Assembly: GCA_910585465.1 (NCBI GenBank) | Contig: CAJUEW010000035.1 | Coordinates: 1 to 16,028 of the forward strand | DNA from: an uncultured Lachnospiraceae bacterium | Lineage (GTDB): Bacteria > Bacillota > Clostridia > Lachnospirales > Lachnospiraceae | Length of the DNA stretch: 16,028 nucleotides | Direction of reading: 5' to 3' | Shown: positions 5,865-12,960 of the stretch, piece by piece | Layout: each line of letters starts with the position of its first letter | How positions within the stretch are numbered: the first letter of the stretch is position 1 | Translations under genes and position numbers: made by a program | Notes under the pieces: model-generated | The model's database searches: none | What the model saw: only the letters and a program-made list of their open reading frames with translations | What the model was told of the DNA's origin: nothing

Positions 5865-7103
5865 ATGACTCTATCAGACAAACTGAATAGTTATGAAAAA
5901 GATTATTGGGATTTTGCAGATTATAGAGAAAATAATCCTATAACACAATATCCAGCGAAGATGGTTGCTCCAATGCAAAAGCAGCTATTGAATGATATAT
6001 TAGATTTTGATTCTAATATTTCCAATATATTAGATCCTTTTATGGGTTCAGGAACTGTTTTAGAGATAGGAAAAGAATTAGAAAAAGATGTTATCGGTTT
6101 TGATATTAATCCTTTAGCAGTATTAATCACTAGAGTAAGGCTGGAAGGAGTTCCAGCAAAGACTATTGAAAAAAGTATTAGTAAATTATATGCACAATTT
6201 AATTTGTTATTAGGGAATGTAGACAATCATTCGTTTGTAAATATAGAAAAATGGTTTAGGAAAGATATTATAGAGTCATTGAGTATAATTAGAACAGCAA
6301 TAATGAGTGAAAAAGATATTAGAATAAGAAGATTTTTTTGGTGTTGTTTTGCAGAAACTGTGAAAAGATTTAGTAATACACGAACCTCAACATTTAAACT
6401 TCATATAAAGGAAGAAGAAAAAATATCTGCGATGCTAAACCACTGTATGGAAGAATTTAAAAGTAATGTTCAGTCACATTATAAGGAATATTCTTTTGAA
6501 AAAGATGTGAAAATTAATTTGCAAACTGGAGATTCAATACAATTGATGTCAGAACTTAATGACAATTCAGTAGATTTAATATGCACATCACCGCCATATG
6601 GTGATAATCATACAACTGTAACCTATGGTCAATATTCAATACTACCATTATTGTGGATTGATACAAATGATTTAGATCCATTTGAGCAAAAGCTATTAAT
6701 TAAATTTACAGCCATTGATCGTGAAAGTCTAGGGGGTAGAATAAAAAAAATAGAGGATAATAGTGTATATAATTATTTTCTAAATTTGGATAACAAAGAA
6801 AAAAGAAAAAAGGTAATTTCTTTCTTTAGTGATTATGAAATGGCATTTGGACAGATGGCTCGAGTATTGAAGTCTGGAAAATTATTGGTTTTAACATTGG
6901 GAAATCGGAGGGTAGATGGAAGAGAATTACCATTTGATAAATATAATGATTATCTTGCAAATAAAAATGGAATGGTTGTTGAAACAACATTAAGTCGCAA
7001 CATTAGGGGAAAGAGAATGCCATTAAAAGTTTCGCATATAGCAAAACAAGGGGCAGTTAAGTCAATGAGTAAAGAATATATAAAAATATACAGAAAGAAG
7101 TAG
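5865..7103 (+). CDS. Site-specific DNA methyltransferase (TSPPY type, N4-cytosine or N6-adenine)
   Basis: This 412-aa protein would transfer a methyl group from S-adenosylmethionine to a base amino group. QYPAKMVAPMQKQLL (28-42) resembles the conserved YPAK segment of amino-methyltransferases. Motif I is DPFMGSGT (57-64), followed by VIGFDINPLA (76-85) for cofactor binding. The catalytic motif IV is TSPPY (241-245) in DLICTSPPYGDN. Motif I precedes motif IV by about 180 residues, and that interval could hold the target recognition region. SPPY favours m4C but m6A is possible. ATG 5865 is preferred over ATG 5847 because GAGGTG at 5854-5859 serves it. It lies 12 bp upstream of the GHKL ATPase gene, and the composition is much more AT-rich than the element backbone. 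Confidence 0.88.
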   Translation: MTLSDKLNSYEKDYWDFADYRENNPITQYPAKMVAPMQKQLLNDILDFDSNISNILDPFMGSGTVLEIGKELEKDVIGFDINPLAVLITRVRLEGVPAKTIEKSISKLYAQFNLLLGNVDNHSFVNIEKWFRKDIIESLSIIRTAIMSEKDIRIRRFFWCCFAETVKRFSNTRTSTFKLHIKEEEKISAMLNHCMEEFKSNVQSHYKEYSFEKDVKINLQTGDSIQLMSELNDNSVDLICTSPPYGDNHTTVTYGQYSILPLLWIDTNDLDPFEQKLLIKFTAIDRESLGGRIKKIEDNSVYNYFLNLDNKEKRKKVISFFSDYEMAFGQMARVLKSGKLLVLTLGNRRVDGRELPFDKYNDYLANKNGMVVETTLSRNIRGKRMPLKVSHIAKQGAVKSMSKEYIKIYRKK

Positions 7104-7115
7104 GTACATATAAGT

Positions 7116-9026
7116 ATGCAAGAAAAACTAACGATAAATTCAACAGAAATTACGCGTTTATTAGGAACAGTAGGAAGTCCGCTTATTGTGATTTCGGAAC
7201 TTATAAAGAATGGGATAGATGCTAATGCAACAAAAATAGAAGTAATATACGATTGTACACAGTGCATGGTGCAGGTAATTGATAATGGAATAGGAATTTC
7301 TACGGAAGAAATAAAAAACTTAACAAAACCTGGTTATTCAACAAAAAAGACCAACGGAAATATAAGAAATAAGCAAGGATTCTTCTTCACAGGAAATAAA
7401 GGATTAGGCATTTTATCATGTTTTTCTTTGTGCAAAAGAATTATTATTGACACTATATTTCAGAAAAATCAGAAAAATTATAAATATCATGCAGTACTAT
7501 CAAAAGATGGAATTCTTGATTACCAGTTAAGTAAAAACGAAGATGGTTATAAAACCGGAACAATAATTACTTTACAGTCAATTCGGCCTTCTGATATGAG
7601 TTTTCTAAACACGTCATCAGAATTACAAAAAATTCGTCATCTATCTACATATTTATATAAAAGGGATAAATTACCATTTCCGACGATTACTTTAAAAATT
7701 GATGATCAGGAGCCCAGATCTATTTATTTGGATACAGAATTTAAAAATATGTTATATGATGTTGAGTTCAATTATAACAAAGTTTTAAAAAAATTATACT
7801 TTTCATGCAAAGCAGGTGATGGAAAGAATATTAATTTTGAACGAATTGAAGTAGTATCATTTGACTTGCAAAATCTAGAGAAAATTGCACTTGAACATTA
7901 TCGTATTAAAAAAACAATAAAAACACGAACAAATGATAATGCAGATTATCAGTCTTACACAGAACTTGATGACGTTCCATCTTTTGAGGGAAGAATACTT
8001 GTTTATGACAATCAAAAAGCTGGGGCAACATTAAAACAGTATGGTGCTGGCGTAAATCTGTATGTTAATCAATTCGCATTATATAATTATTTATCATCGG
8101 ATAATGACTGGTTGGGATTGGGAGATTTTTCACAAAGAAAGAAAGCAACTAATTTACGTCCTCATAATGTTTTTGGATATGTCAATTTTAATGAGTTTAA
8201 TGAAAATATAGAAGCTTTAAGAATCTCTAATGAAAGGGCAGATTTTATTCAAGATCAAATATTTAAGAAATTAATGTATTTATTAAAAGGGGTTATAATG
8301 TTTTTTGTTTTTAATATTGATGTTGCAGAAAAGAATCCAAGCTACAAAGTACCTCTAGAAAAGTCCGATATAAATTCATCAGCATCTAGAGAAAAAACAA
8401 ATAACACAGGAAAAAATAGTGTTCCCCATACTAATGGAGAAGATATTATAAAAACTGGTGGATCTGTAATGTCCCCAAAGCAGGAAAAATCCTCTGAAAT
8501 AGACGTTGGAAATGATGCCTTAGATCATCAAGCAGATACTTCAAATATTTATGCTCCAAAAGATAACTATAAGCCTAAAAAGCGATTTGTATCGGGCTTG
8601 TCTTTTACTGCTGTAGAAGGAAAAGTAATTGAAGGGTTAAAGAATAGAGACAGTTTGAGCAATAAAATATATCATCTCACATATGAAATTACTCATTTAG
8701 ATATACAAAATTTCTGTTGCTCCGCTTCAGGGGTCTATAGAGGTTTATTAGAATGTGCAACACGATATGTAGCTCGAAAGCATCCAGATAAGATAAAATT
8801 TACAGAAGAATGTTTGAGAGATAATATTATTAGTGTATTAAATTATTATGGAAATCAAGGGACAATGGATAAAGAAGTAAAGTTATGGCGTGAAACGGTT
8901 AATAAGAGATATCTTATTGATACATTAAATCAATATATGCACAATGAAACGGAGGTTGATATTGATTTTATTGAGCAAACATGGAAGACAATGAAATCAT
9001 ATATTATAAAATGTATTTCTGAATAA
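7116..9026 (+). CDS. GHKL ATPase, MORC/Hsp90-like, partner of the methyltransferase
   Basis: This is a 636-aa protein with an N-terminal Bergerat-fold ATPase. The N-box is E28-LIK-N32-GI-D35-A, G1 is DNGIGI (56-61) and G2 is GNKGLGIL (93-100). A second region (about 295-400) contains YGAGVNLYVNQFALYNYL, DWLGLGDF and FGYVNFNEFNENIEALRISN, resembling the transducer-like part of prokaryotic MORC proteins. Residues about 410-490 are a polar, low-complexity linker. The last 145 residues form a helical domain (FVSGLSFTAVEGKVIEGLKN to the end) that I do not recognise. No histidine-kinase, MutL endonuclease or PD-(D/E)xK motif is visible. Iyer and colleagues predicted such ATPases to work in modification-linked defence, probably as ATP-gated DNA clamps. 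The ribosome site is weak, so translation may be coupled to the upstream gene. Confidence 0.85.
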   Translation: MQEKLTINSTEITRLLGTVGSPLIVISELIKNGIDANATKIEVIYDCTQCMVQVIDNGIGISTEEIKNLTKPGYSTKKTNGNIRNKQGFFFTGNKGLGILSCFSLCKRIIIDTIFQKNQKNYKYHAVLSKDGILDYQLSKNEDGYKTGTIITLQSIRPSDMSFLNTSSELQKIRHLSTYLYKRDKLPFPTITLKIDDQEPRSIYLDTEFKNMLYDVEFNYNKVLKKLYFSCKAGDGKNINFERIEVVSFDLQNLEKIALEHYRIKKTIKTRTNDNADYQSYTELDDVPSFEGRILVYDNQKAGATLKQYGAGVNLYVNQFALYNYLSSDNDWLGLGDFSQRKKATNLRPHNVFGYVNFNEFNENIEALRISNERADFIQDQIFKKLMYLLKGVIMFFVFNIDVAEKNPSYKVPLEKSDINSSASREKTNNTGKNSVPHTNGEDIIKTGGSVMSPKQEKSSEIDVGNDALDHQADTSNIYAPKDNYKPKKRFVSGLSFTAVEGKVIEGLKNRDSLSNKIYHLTYEITHLDIQNFCCSASGVYRGLLECATRYVARKHPDKIKFTEECLRDNIISVLNYYGNQGTMDKEVKLWRETVNKRYLIDTLNQYMHNETEVDIDFIEQTWKTMKSYIIKCISE

Positions 9027-9106
9027 TAAAAGATAGTATTGTTCACATTAAGTGGCTACTTATTTGCTCGTAAGGAAAATGGGGACTGATACATATCCGA
9101 ATATAG

Positions 9107-9143
9107 AAACTCTTAATGCCGTGGTAGGTCTTAAGAGTTTTTT
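9107..9143 (+). terminator. Intrinsic terminator after the ATPase gene
   Basis: AAACTCTTAA (9107-9116) and TTAAGAGTTT (9131-9140) form a perfect 10-bp stem with a 14-base loop, followed by a T6 run (9138-9143). It lies 80 bp after the ATPase stop and closes the two-gene operon. The interval 9144-9360 holds no gene I can support, only short direct similarities such as TGTGGGCAA at about 9198 and 9234. Confidence 0.75.
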
Positions 9144-9360
9144 GCCGTATAGGAGTAATGGTAGGGGGATAGGGTGGAATTTCACAGCAGTCGGCGTTGT
9201 GGGCAATGTGTGTAATTTCCCATCTTATGGAGCTGTGGGCAACACTGTTTGCAGGATGTGAGAAAGCTGATTTTGCTTTTTCATGTGCTGTGAATAGCGT
9301 TGTCCATGGCGGAATGGGGAGTTATGCATATTTCCACAATGCTTTTGGCATTGTAAAAAG

Positions 9361-9417
9361 AAAAGAAGAATCTATCGGCTGTGCTGCGTCGTGGCCGGAG
9401 GATTCTTCTTTTTTTAT
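9361..9417 (+). terminator. Strong hairpin terminator, possibly bidirectional
   Basis: AAAAGAAGAATC (9361-9372) pairs perfectly with GATTCTTCTTTT (9401-9412). An inner CGGC/GCCG stem (9376-9379 with 9394-9397) extends the structure, and a T-run follows. The matching A-run on the left means it could also terminate minus-strand transcripts. No gene ends directly before it, so it may be left from a lost gene or insulate the cargo. Confidence 0.6.
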
Positions 9418-9455
9418 TTGAAAAATTCTGGAACATTCCTCCGGTCAATTCCATG

Positions 9456-9515
9456 CTGGAATAAAATTCCCCAAATATGGTGGGTTCTGTATAAAATTCC
9501 CCCATATCTGATGGG
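9456..9515. repeat. Two direct repeats resembling an IS21-type element end
   Basis: ATAAAATTCCCC occurs at 9461 and again at 9491, 30 bp apart. Each copy is followed by an ATAT-containing segment and a GGG run (TATGGTGGG and TATCTGATGGGG). On the minus strand this reads as repeated GGGGAATTTTAT, which I remember from the multiple terminal repeats of IS21-family elements in Clostridia. No istA or istB coding sequence is present, so it would be a relic end. Function as a protein-binding site for another system is an alternative. Confidence 0.4.
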
Positions 9516-9589
9516 GTAATCATGAAAAAAGGCTGTTAAACTGGAAACAAATGAAGGCGGCGGATGCAAAAGTAAAGAAAACAGCCGTG

Positions 9590-9665
9590 AAAAGGCAGTA
9601 AAGAAGGGTTTCAGGCCCCGTTAAAAAAAACGGGTGTGCCGGGGGCTATTTTTTACTGCCTTTTT
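9590..9665 (+). promoter_or_regulatory. Long hairpin / attenuator candidate before the sigma-like genes
   Basis: AAAAGGCAGTAAA (9590-9602) pairs perfectly over 13 bp with TTTACTGCCTTTT (9652-9664), extended inward by GAA/TTT-type pairs. Inside, two hairpins compete for the same C-rich strand: CCCGTT/AACGGG (9617-9622 with 9629-9634) or GCCCC/GGGGC (9615-9619 with 9642-9646). A T5 run closes the stem. A 7-bp pairing, GGCTGTT (9531-9537) with AACAGCC (9580-9586), lies upstream. It may be an attenuator or a structured leader controlling the gene at 9729. Confidence 0.55.
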
Positions 9666-9728
9666 CCATCTGCATTGCCGGAGTCTTTAAAGGCCCGCCC
9701 GGAGCCATCAGGCAGAAAGGCGGTTTTC

Positions 9729-10379
9729 ATGCTGACATTGCAAGAGTTGAAACAGATTGTAAAGGTTCCAGGACAGAGGGATAAAGTTCCAACGGCAAAG
9801 GAGCTAAGCAGCTTTGGTATTTTGGTCGTGAAAAAAAATCTGAACGGCAGTGCGGAGATTGCGGCATATAAGGACGGATACGCAGTTTACCGGGCAGGAG
9901 GATATGCCACCGTTTTTCCTATTCATTCCTGTGGGGCGTACTCCTATGGACCAGATGAGTCGGAGCATATTGCAGAATGTTTTTTTGAAGGGGAAGCCTG
10001 GTATATGCGTCTTGTGCTGGAAGGGGAGGATCGTCTGGAACATAACCAGAGGGCGAAGAAAAAGAGTACGGAGGTTTCTTACAGTGCGGCATCTGAAGAG
10101 TGGAGGGTACTGAAGGCATCCGGAAGCTCTGCGCTGGAACGGATAGCCAGAGAAGAAACAATAAAAGAATCGCTGGCAGTTCTGACCGAACCGCAGCGGC
10201 GGGCTGCTTTCCGGTGCCTGATTGAACAGAAGACACAAAGACAGATCTCAAAAGAACTTGGACTTACTGTTCAGGCAGTTTCCGCGATTCTTTTGCGGAC
10301 AGCTTCCAGAATAGAGAAAGGAAAGAGAAAATGCGTGGGAAGAAGCCAAAAGAAAGAAAACAATATATCCTGCGGATAA
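9729..10379 (+). CDS. Sigma-like regulator with C-terminal region 4-type HTH
   Basis: This 216-aa protein has a sigma region 4-like HTH at residues about 145-200: ESLAVLTEPQRRAAFRCLIE, QKTQRQISKELGLTVQAVSA, ILLRTASRIEKGKR. The N-terminal 130 residues (MLTLQELKQIVKVPGQRDKV, then GYAVYRAGGYATVFPI) form a mixed alpha/beta part I do not recognise and show no sigma region 2. ATG 9729 is served by AAAGGCGG; an upstream in-frame extension to 9636 would lie in the hairpin. It overlaps the next gene by 49 bases, so the two are made together. A role as activator or alternative sigma component for the sortase/SipW operon downstream is inferred. Confidence 0.72.
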   Translation: MLTLQELKQIVKVPGQRDKVPTAKELSSFGILVVKKNLNGSAEIAAYKDGYAVYRAGGYATVFPIHSCGAYSYGPDESEHIAECFFEGEAWYMRLVLEGEDRLEHNQRAKKKSTEVSYSAASEEWRVLKASGSSALERIAREETIKESLAVLTEPQRRAAFRCLIEQKTQRQISKELGLTVQAVSAILLRTASRIEKGKRKCVGRSQKKENNISCG

Positions 10380-10789
10380 GAGGAGATGTTCTGGTGGAAG
10401 TGACAAGGGAGGTTTATCTGGCATGGCACCAATTTAGAAGGAGGGAAAGGTACCAAAGGGAGCGGGATTTCAGACATGGGGTATACAGCCTGGAAGGCAT
10501 GGAGGGAACGGGCTGCTTTCCGGCAGGGCTGACAGAGGGCATTATACTGCCGGAGGAAGCCGCTATAAAAAGCATCTGCCTTAATAAGTTCCGGGAGATT
10601 CTGGAAGAACTCCCGGAGCAGGATCTGCGCCTGCTCCGGCTTTTGTATTATGAGGAGACTTCGGTAAAAAAAGCAGCACAGATATGCGGATGCAGCAGAA
10701 AAGCAATTCAAAACCAAAGAAAACGTATTTTTGATAAGCTGAGGCGTCTGCTCCGAGAGCAGGGGATAGAGGACGCTTTTTCAGAATAA
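10331..10789 (+). CDS. Sigma-70-like factor (region 4 only)
   Basis: This is a 152-aa protein. Residues about 90-145 (REILEELPEQDLRLLRLLYY, EETSVKKAAQICGCSRKAIQ, NQRKRIFDKLRRLL) match sigma region 4, the -35-binding HTH. The first 60 residues (ILRIRGDVLVEVTREVYLAW, then RRRERYQRERDFRHGVYSLE) match from memory a group of small sigma-like proteins on Clostridia ICEs. Region 2, needed for -10 recognition, is not recognisable. ATG 10331 lies inside the 3' end of the previous gene, preceded by GGAAAGAG. It ends 91 bp before sortase B and is a likely regulator of that operon. Confidence 0.78.
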   Translation: MRGKKPKERKQYILRIRGDVLVEVTREVYLAWHQFRRRERYQRERDFRHGVYSLEGMEGTGCFPAGLTEGIILPEEAAIKSICLNKFREILEELPEQDLRLLRLLYYEETSVKKAAQICGCSRKAIQNQRKRIFDKLRRLLREQGIEDAFSE

Positions 10790-10880
10790 TATATAAATAA
10801 AACATAAATATTATAAAAATTTCATAAACATGTTGAATTTGGGCTTTTCCAGCATGCTATTAGTGAAAGGAGGAAAAGAA

Positions 10881-11690
10881 ATGGAACCACAAAAGAAAGT
10901 AAAGTGCAGGATTTTGGCGGTCTTCTGCTTTCTGTGCGCTGGAATAGCTGCTTTTTTATATGCATGGGAAAATTTTCCTTATATTCAAAGCAGAATAGAA
11001 TCTGAAAAACTGGCGGATATATCCCTTAAAACACAAGACAGGGGAGAGATACGTCCAGGGAAGTCTCTGTCAGGGCTTCCTCTGATCGTAGATTTTGAAG
11101 CGCTCAGGGCCATAAATCCGGATATCATTGGATGGATTTATATTCCGGGAACCCAGGTAAACGACCCTATCCTGAAGCACCAGGAAGAAGATGCCTATTA
11201 TCTGACCCATACTCCGGAAAAAAGGGAAAGCAAGCTTGGTTCCATTTACATGCACCATGACGCGGCGGCTGATTTTACGGACGCCCATACGATTCTGTTC
11301 GGACACAACATGAAGTCCGGACAGAGGTTCGGGGAGCTGTCCGGCTATGCGGATGAGGACTTTGCAAAAGCGTATCCGGATGTCTGGATCCTTCTGCCGG
11401 GGGAAACCCTGCACTGCACTGTCTACAGCGCCTACGCCTGCCCGGTGGATGACCTGACCTATACCGTAGGATATAAGACAGGAGAGAGGGCTTACAGGGA
11501 TTTTATCCGCCACACGGCAGAAGCTTCCTGTATCCGGGTGAAGGACCTTCCGTCAGACGGGGATCGGATCATTACCCTTTCTACCTGTACAGATTCCGGG
11601 GATAAGGGAAGGCGGTTTGTTGTGAACTGCTTTGCGGCAGAAGCAAAGGAGCTTTCCGGAAAGGGGGGATGTGAAGCCGGCAGAAAATGA
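10881..11690 (+). CDS. srtB: Class B sortase
   Basis: This 269-aa membrane-anchored transpeptidase cleaves a sorting motif and links surface proteins to the cell wall or to each other. It has an N-terminal membrane segment (about 10-28), then DIIGWIYIPGTQVNDPILKH (81-100) and YYLTH, hallmarks of class B. The catalytic residues are His142 (FGHNM), Cys236 (TLSTC) and Arg245 (GRRFVV). ATG 10881 is chosen for its AAAGGAGG site; an upstream ATG at 10830 has none. The AT-rich 10790-10830 stretch upstream probably contains the operon promoter but no clear boxes. It heads a surface operon of SipW-dependent proteins. Confidence 0.93.
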   Translation: MEPQKKVKCRILAVFCFLCAGIAAFLYAWENFPYIQSRIESEKLADISLKTQDRGEIRPGKSLSGLPLIVDFEALRAINPDIIGWIYIPGTQVNDPILKHQEEDAYYLTHTPEKRESKLGSIYMHHDAAADFTDAHTILFGHNMKSGQRFGELSGYADEDFAKAYPDVWILLPGETLHCTVYSAYACPVDDLTYTVGYKTGERAYRDFIRHTAEASCIRVKDLPSDGDRIITLSTCTDSGDKGRRFVVNCFAAEAKELSGKGGCEAGRK

Positions 11691-11727
11691 GAAAAAACAC
11701 ATGCAAATAAAAAAGAAAGGAAGGAAC

Positions 11728-12228
11728 ATGACAAAAAAATATTGGATACCGCTGATTGCGGCGGCGCTGACCATGACGGCAGGGCTTGGCACGACGTATG
11801 CTTATCTGACCGCCCAGGACAGCGTGGAAAACACCTTTGATGTGTCTGAGGTGGACATTACGGTGGAGGAAGGCTTTGAGCCGACGCCTCCGGAACCGGG
11901 GAAGGTCATTAAGAAGGCTCCGAGAATCCGCAGTGATTCGGACACAGACTGCTATGTACGGATGCGCTATGAATTTACCAGCAGCGACGCGGAAAAGCTG
12001 TGCGAGTCTGTAAAGACCAACCCGGGATGGACAAAGAAAAGCGACGGGTACTATTACTGGAACAGCATCGTAAAGCCGGGAGGGGAAACCGGGACGCTGT
12101 TTGATCGGATTCAAATCAGATCCGGGATTACCGCGGAGGAGATCATTCCCTTTGACATCCTGGTCTATGCGGAGGCCGTGCAGGCGAAGGGGCAGAGCCT
12201 GGAGTCCGCCTGGGCCAGTGTGGATTAA
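11728..12228 (+). CDS. SipW-dependent exported protein, TasA/camelysin-like (1)
   Basis: This 166-aa protein is predicted to be exported, processed by the SipW-type signal peptidase at the end of the operon, and assembled on the surface. The signal is WIPLIAAALTMTAGLGTTYA followed by YLTAQDSVENTFDVSEVDI; the A-[YF]-[LFM]-T pattern followed by a short polar segment, E/N-x-F and V-x-x-[LV]-[DE]-[IV] is typical of SipW cognate substrates. The rest is beta-rich (CYVRMRYEF, GYYYWNSIVKPGGETGTLFD), as in TasA-like jelly-roll domains. ATG 11728 follows AAAGGAAGG; the longer in-frame ORF overlaps srtB and is not used. Confidence 0.8.
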   Translation: MTKKYWIPLIAAALTMTAGLGTTYAYLTAQDSVENTFDVSEVDITVEEGFEPTPPEPGKVIKKAPRIRSDSDTDCYVRMRYEFTSSDAEKLCESVKTNPGWTKKSDGYYYWNSIVKPGGETGTLFDRIQIRSGITAEEIIPFDILVYAEAVQAKGQSLESAWASVD

Positions 12229-12240
12229 CAGGAGGAAGGA

Positions 12241-12939
12241 ATGAAGAAAAGAGAAAAAAAGATACTGGCCGTACTGGCGGCACTGCTTTGCATCGGAGCA
12301 GCGGGAACAGGAAGCACGCTGGCATTCTTCACGGACAGCGAAACGTTCACGAATGAGCTTCATTTTGCGGGGGAGGACGGCCTGGACGCAGTCTTGGAGG
12401 AGCCTTCATGGAAAGCTGAAAAGGGTCTGCTGGTCCTTCCGGGGGAAAAGGTTCCGAAGGACCCTCAGATAACTAACACCTCAGAGCTGGATATGGACTG
12501 TCTGGCAGCGATCCAGGTGGAATTTGTGTACGGAAAGAACTGCCCGGACCGGGCAAAAACCGGACAGGCCCTCTCGGACGCGGACATGGCATATGTCCAT
12601 GACGTATACCGGATAGACTGGAACGCGGACACCTTGGAAAACTGGATTCGGTTTGACGGGGAGTCGGCAGGTGACCAGACCCAAAGGTTTTATTATAAGG
12701 AGGTACTTAAGAGGAATCTTCCGGAGAATGGGGATACCACCGTTCCTCTGTTTACGTGCCTGGAGATTCCAAAGGAGGTAAATAATAAGCGTTATTCCCA
12801 TATCCAGGATATGGGAGGCTTTGATATCCGGATAACGGGTACGGTCATCCAGCAGATGACAGGAGAGAGCATCCACGGGCTGGACTCTCCGGAGGATGCT
12901 TACCGTGCCGGGCTGTTTACATTTACAAAAGAACTATAA
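12241..12939 (+). CDS. SipW-dependent exported protein, TasA/camelysin-like (2)
   Basis: This 232-aa protein starts MKKREKKILAVLAALLCIGA and carries GSTLAFFTDSETFTNELHFA, the standard SipW-type cleavage region (LAFFTD-x-E). The mature part has the expected beta-rich pattern: PGEKVPKDPQITNTSELDMD, AAIQVEFVYG, FYYKEVLKRN and FTCLEIPKEV, close to TasA-like domains in order. It has a 12-bp gap and an AGGAGGAAGG site after the previous gene. It is probably a structural subunit of the same surface structure; it has no sorting signal or C-terminal membrane anchor. Confidence 0.83.
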   Translation: MKKREKKILAVLAALLCIGAAGTGSTLAFFTDSETFTNELHFAGEDGLDAVLEEPSWKAEKGLLVLPGEKVPKDPQITNTSELDMDCLAAIQVEFVYGKNCPDRAKTGQALSDADMAYVHDVYRIDWNADTLENWIRFDGESAGDQTQRFYYKEVLKRNLPENGDTTVPLFTCLEIPKEVNNKRYSHIQDMGGFDIRITGTVIQQMTGESIHGLDSPEDAYRAGLFTFTKEL

Positions 12940-12960
12940 ATTAAAAAGGAGAATTTAAAA

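Noticed and set aside
7116..9026. Histidine kinase, MutL or topoisomerase identity for the GHKL protein
   Set aside because: There is no sensor or H-box, no MutL C-terminal endonuclease motif, and no Toprim or topoisomerase domain; the DWLGLG region and the methyltransferase partner fit the MORC-like group better.
9052..9421. Forward ORFs of 69 and 74 codons after the ATPase gene
   Set aside because: They overlap each other and run across the terminator stems, lack good ribosome sites and show no family pattern.
9281..9523. Minus-strand ORF of 80 codons with repeated GEFY
   Set aside because: The repeat comes from the 30-bp spaced DNA repeats and the remainder crosses a terminator hairpin; it is not a plausible protein.
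11581..12363. Minus-strand ORF of 260 codons
   Set aside because: It spans srtB and two SipW substrates in antisense, in GC-rich sequence where long antisense frames are common, and has no family match.
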